NCBI GenBank assembly: GCA_934045075.1 | Contig: OW203732.1 | Coordinates: 20,439,889-20,503,888 of the forward strand | Origin: Yponomeuta sedellus | Taxonomy: Eukaryota; Arthropoda; Insecta; Lepidoptera; Yponomeutidae | Length of the DNA stretch: 64,000 nt | Direction: 5' to 3' | Shown here: positions 60,798-64,000 of the stretch, piece by piece | How positions within the stretch are numbered: the stretch's first letter is position 1 | How the letters are laid out: each line of letters starts with the position of its first letter | Notes under the pieces: generated by a model | Seen by the model: only the letters and a program-made list of their open reading frames with translations | Databases searched by the model: none | Told to the model about the DNA's origin: nothing | Made by a program: the position numbers and the translations under genes

Positions 60798-60847
60798 AGT
60801 GACACTGTTTGGGGTGCAAAAAATCACAGCCTCCAACATACCACATA

Positions 60848-61045
60848 AATAACATATTTTAAACTTTCGCGACTTGTACACATAGTTAGAATATTACCGG
60901 GGCTTAAGCGCGTAGTAATTTATTGCTATTTTACCTCAACGTTTCGACGACGTTACAGTCATCGTGGTCACGAGAAGACTGATGGCTGGCACCCGTTCGC
61001 AATAAATTACTACGCGATTAAGCTCCGATAATATTCTAACTATAC
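60848..61045. mobile_element. K' element, complete
   Basis: AACATATTTTAAACTTTCGCG, GGGGCTTAAGCGCGTAGTAA, CAACGTTTCGACGACGTTAC and inverted arm TTACTACGCGATTAAGCTCC; same order as 32433-32624 read from the other strand. Confidence 0.82.
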
Positions 61046-61293
61046 CAACAATGTTAGCAAGAACACTCGAAAAACAGATCAAAATGGCGTTCCACGGTGC
61101 ACGACGTGACGCCTGCGGCTATGGCGCCTGCAAACATACCAGCCTTCGTGTGGTATGTTTGCAGGCTGTGATTTTTTGCACCCCGAATAGTGTGACTACA
61201 ACGAAGAACAACCGTGGCAAAAAACTCTTTTGTTTATGGAATATTGGAAACAATTGTCAATGACCATCCTTGATGTTTTAGGAATTGTGCATT

Positions 61294-61588
61294 TATATAT
61301 ATTGGCCTTTTTTGCATCTACGTAATGAGATGATTTATACAGCGTCCAGTGGCATCTTCACTCACACTAGATGGGTGAAGGGACCACTCCGACGCTGTAG
61401 TGCCTGGAACATAGTTTTATAGATTGTGTACGCTTGCCCAGCACCTATACCATCCTGACAGCTTAGTAGGCCTAGCTCACAGGAAAGATTAGACTATACG
61501 TGCGGAGCCAACCAAGCCGCGGGTTTCCTCACGATGTTTTCCTTCACAGTTAGCGTGTGGTATTGCGACTATAAATTCGCAAATGTAC
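61294..61588 (-). repeat. Bm1-like SINE, 5'-truncated, 16-bp target duplication
   Basis: TTAGGAATTGTGCATT on both sides (61278-61293, 61589-61604). The antisense body matches 60484-60780; the tRNA head is missing. Confidence 0.9.
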
Positions 61589-61614
61589 TTAGGAATTGTG
61601 CATTACGGTGTAGA

Positions 61615-62021
61615 CAACTACCAAAAGGCTCGTATGGATGAACTAGACGCTAAACGTCAAATGAGAAACACGCGACCGAAATCTTCATTCATGTACAAAT
61701 ACAACACTTCGGGTCAGCTCTGCTCAGTGTGACAGAGTACTCAAAACAAAATTCGGTTCTACTATCCATATAAGAGCCCATCTAAGGAGATAGCTTCGTT
61801 CGCTTTTGTCTGATACCACGCGGAGGAAATACAATACAAGTGACACTGTTGGAAAGATTTTGCTTAAGAGAATTTAACTGTTAAATAAACTGGAAAATAT
61901 ATACACGACAATGATTTACTGTAGGCTTCGATATTGGTGGAGCTCGTGAAATGACGAGGGGTACCGTTCCTAGTACCTACTTTTTAGGTCAACTGCGACC
62001 ACAATAAAATAAGTTTGATTG
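61615..62021. other. Unassigned sequence
   Basis: No gene or repeat recognised. Confidence 0.3.
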
Positions 62022-62023
62022 TG

Positions 62024-62276
62024 AAGCGCTTGTGGTCTAGTCGGACCGAGTGATTGGAATCATTCACTTCAGTTAAGCAACTACAGGCGCGGTCAGGATG
62101 GGTGACCGTCCCGTGACTACCGGTAGTGGCATTTCTTAACGCTTCTGTGCTTCGCAAGTTAAGCAGTTGGTGCTGGCTGTCATGTAATGGCAATTGTTAA
62201 GCCACGTCAGAGGCCTTATGGGCGGCTTGATAACTTCTGACTGTAAGGGTCCGCCACTGTCTTACAATCCTCCACC
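62024..62276 (+). repeat. 5S-SINE, 3'-truncated
   Basis: Head GTGAAGCGCTTGTGGTCTAG, AGTTAAGCAACTACAGGCGCG and a small deletion before GGATGGGTGACCG; body to TTACAATCCTCCACC, where it ends. Confidence 0.88.
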
Positions 62277-62620
62277 TTCATTGATATTGACGATTGTGAC
62301 TTCTATTTATTTCCTTTGTTAGGACAGGATACAGATTGCGTGTTCAACATTTATCTACGAGTCCTAAATGGTTCTGAAAAGTGCCAACCGAACCCTATTC
62401 ACTACCGCCTAGTCCCGACAAGGGAAATTATTTTCTATATTAGAAATACCGAGAATTCCTAACAAAAGCAAGGGAAGAGTTAATAAATATTTCTACGCCA
62501 ATTAGGAACTGTGGAAACACAAACGTAACTGGGAAAACTCATTTACAAAGACTTTTGCTGGCTTATTCTGTTATTTCAATAGAAAACTGTTTATTCACCT
62601 GCTGAGATAGTAACATTATT
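62277..62620. other. Unassigned sequence
   Basis: No gene or repeat recognised. Confidence 0.3.
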
Positions 62621-62626
62621 TTTTGA

Positions 62627-62805
62627 TTAATCGTTTTAGTCCCATTCTGCTGGGCAAGGCCTCCCCTCCCCTTTCGGCTCTCCACTTGTTTTTGTCCTTG
62701 GCCATACCCCGCCATACCGTCAGTCCTGTTTGTGGGGTCCCTCCCGCCATGCCATCTCCGTTTTGGTCGGCCACGTTTTCGCTCATCTGAGCCCATACGC
62801 CCTTA
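62627..62805 (-). pseudogene. LINE ORF2 C-terminus, frameshifted
   Basis: The minus strand reads RKRGRPKRRWHGG, then one frame over TPQTGLTVWRGMAKDKNKWR and AERGGEALPSRMG. RGRP..RW ... W.R.A.D..KWR...EA is the usual end of non-LTR ORF2 proteins. No reverse transcriptase motif. Confidence 0.6.
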
Positions 62806-63412
62806 CGTAGCCTGCCCAAAGATCCATTACTACCTAAAAGATACAAGCCTCTATGCAAACAAGCACTTAAGCTGCTGAAGTTGCAATTAACGTATGTTGT
62901 ATTTATGCTAACTTCTAAAGAAACTTTAGTTGCGCGATGCAGGAATTTCAACTTTACGTGGTGGCATGACTTTTCGCTTCCAATCACAAAAAAAATCTGT
63001 GAGAGTCGGGCTGTTCTACTATTTACACATACTCGTGTTACCTTCCAGAATCAACTCTTGCCCGATGGGCGTTATAAAATAAATTAGAGTAACTCAAATT
63101 AGCCGGCTGAAAGCTGGTTCCCGGGTAAATATTTACTTCCTTAATTGAAAAATTATCTGCGTTACCCGGCTCGGCTGAACCGTGGAGACAAAACAACTTG
63201 GGTACTCGGATTAGAGATTTGCTTAAGATCTGCGTCTGTGTTCAGAAACACGTTTCAGTTTTGGAAGTTCTCTGTCTTAACTTACATTATCTTTGAGTTA
63301 AGATACTTGCAATGTTATTAGAGAGAACTTTGCCTCTTGATCGGTTTGTTTGTTACACTTTATTATAAAATATTAAAACTTTATTAAAATTAAACTTAAA
63401 TAACTGGTTTGT
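62806..63412. other. Unassigned sequence
   Basis: A 68-codon frame at 62881 has no recognised domain. No repeat recognised. Confidence 0.3.
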
Positions 63413-63500
63413 GATAAAAAAACGTGCAAAGGCGGACTTATTGCAAAAGAAATTTATTCCAGCCAGCCTAGATATTTCTAAGTGTTACGAATAGAGAGAG
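63413..63500 (-). repeat. Jockey-like LINE 3' UTR, diverged
   Basis: AAAGGCGGACTTATTGCAAA and AAATTTATTCCAGCCAGCC match the antisense family phrases (GGCGGCCTTATTGCTGAAAG, TTCTTCCAGACAACC). Confidence 0.5.
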
Positions 63501-64000
63501 CGGGGCAGGAAAGATAAAGCAGAAACAAACTTATTGCTACCTTAGTAGGTACCTACATTTCAGAAATATAAGAATGACAGAAATATTAATTTTAATATCA
63601 ATTTTAAACGTAAAAATATATGAATACTCACACTAAATAATAATAAACGTACATATAAATATATTACACAGACTACTAAGATATAGTTTATAGTTTTTAA
63701 GGTATAGTTTTGATATGGTTTTTTGACCAAAATTTACTATCCAGTGCCGAGTCTTGTGATGAATGTTTTATTATGTGTAATTGGTGTAAAAAATAATGTA
63801 ACGGATTGTGTGTAACCTGTAATGTATAATATTAAAAATCAACCTTAGTACGTTCTATCATAGTATTGCTTATGTATCGTGTAAAGCTGAGCAAGCAGGC
63901 AGTCAGGCATGTGTATCCATGCCAGTAAATCGAGAAAGTAGCTGGCATGAAAGTAACTCGGCCATGTCCGAGTAATTGGCACACTGAGGATACATTTGCA
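63501..64000. other. Unassigned AT-rich sequence
   Basis: No gene or repeat recognised up to the window end. Confidence 0.3.

Larger units (their letters stand above)
60012..61614. mobile_element. Large foldback element with four nested insertions
   Basis: Three arm blocks are inverted copies. A: AAAACATCAAGAATGGTCATTG at 60039-60091 against 61226-61279. B: TACCACGGTTGTGTG at 60338-60383 against 61186-61225. C: GGGGTGCAAAAAATCACAGCC at 60807-60843 against 61150-61188. Block A extends outward (CAATTCCC) across the right-hand SINE to about 61614. Between blocks lie LINE-D (60092), Bm1-like (60384), K' (60848) and Bm1-like (61294) insertions. Outer ends not determined. Confidence 0.7.

Overview
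The window looks like lepidopteran (moth or butterfly) nuclear DNA. It is AT-rich and intron-bearing and is dominated by interspersed repeats: tRNA-derived SINEs, a Bm1-like SINE, a 5S rRNA-derived SINE, non-LTR retrotransposon fragments whose 3' ends resemble those of lepidopteran Jockey- and RTE-type elements, a Lep1-like Helitron and many foldback/MITE elements. Nothing suggests bacteria or an organelle. No functional tRNA or rRNA gene is seen.

Only one locus looks like a host gene. It spans 39484-43303 on the + strand: four exons with matching splice phases encode a basic secreted protein of about 274 residues that I do not recognise. Its second intron holds a hAT-type MITE and a 5S-SINE.

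Family names used here. 5S-SINE: head resembling the 5S rRNA promoter, body of about 370 bp, more than 20 copies. SINE-T1, T2 and T3: three families with different tRNA-like heads. Bm1-like: SINE with a GTGAAGGAAAACATCGTGAGG-type body. LINE-D: SINE-like/LINE 3' unit ending in (GAA)n. LINE-L: non-LTR element with a YGSETW and LRWFGHVERMK C-terminus and a (TATG)n tail. Jockey-like: 3' UTR ending AATAAAGAATATTCTTATC. K and K': foldback repeats carrying a GACGTTTCG core. Q, H and G: smaller unassigned families.

Layout. 0-16 kb: SINEs, LINE-L/LINE-D fragments and foldback elements. 16-28 kb: K elements, one interrupted by a mariner-type transposon that itself carries a SINE-T2; a 41-bp minisatellite; an 813-bp long-TIR element. 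28-32 kb: a pogo-type transposon relic with a piggyBac-type MITE inside. 32-39 kb: more nested SINEs and LINEs. 39-43 kb: the secreted-protein gene. 44-46.5 kb: two adjacent relics of a transposon class coding for THAP, SAP and YqaJ-nuclease proteins. 47-48 kb: a GC-rich, internally deleted non-LTR element with a tandem repeat. 49-64 kb: nested SINE, LINE and foldback mosaics.

The most distinctive content is the THAP/SAP/YqaJ pair, the 5S-SINE family with a double-headed and a tRNA-headed variant, and several insertions whose target duplications give a relative order of events. All family names rest on sequence reading alone; no database search was possible.
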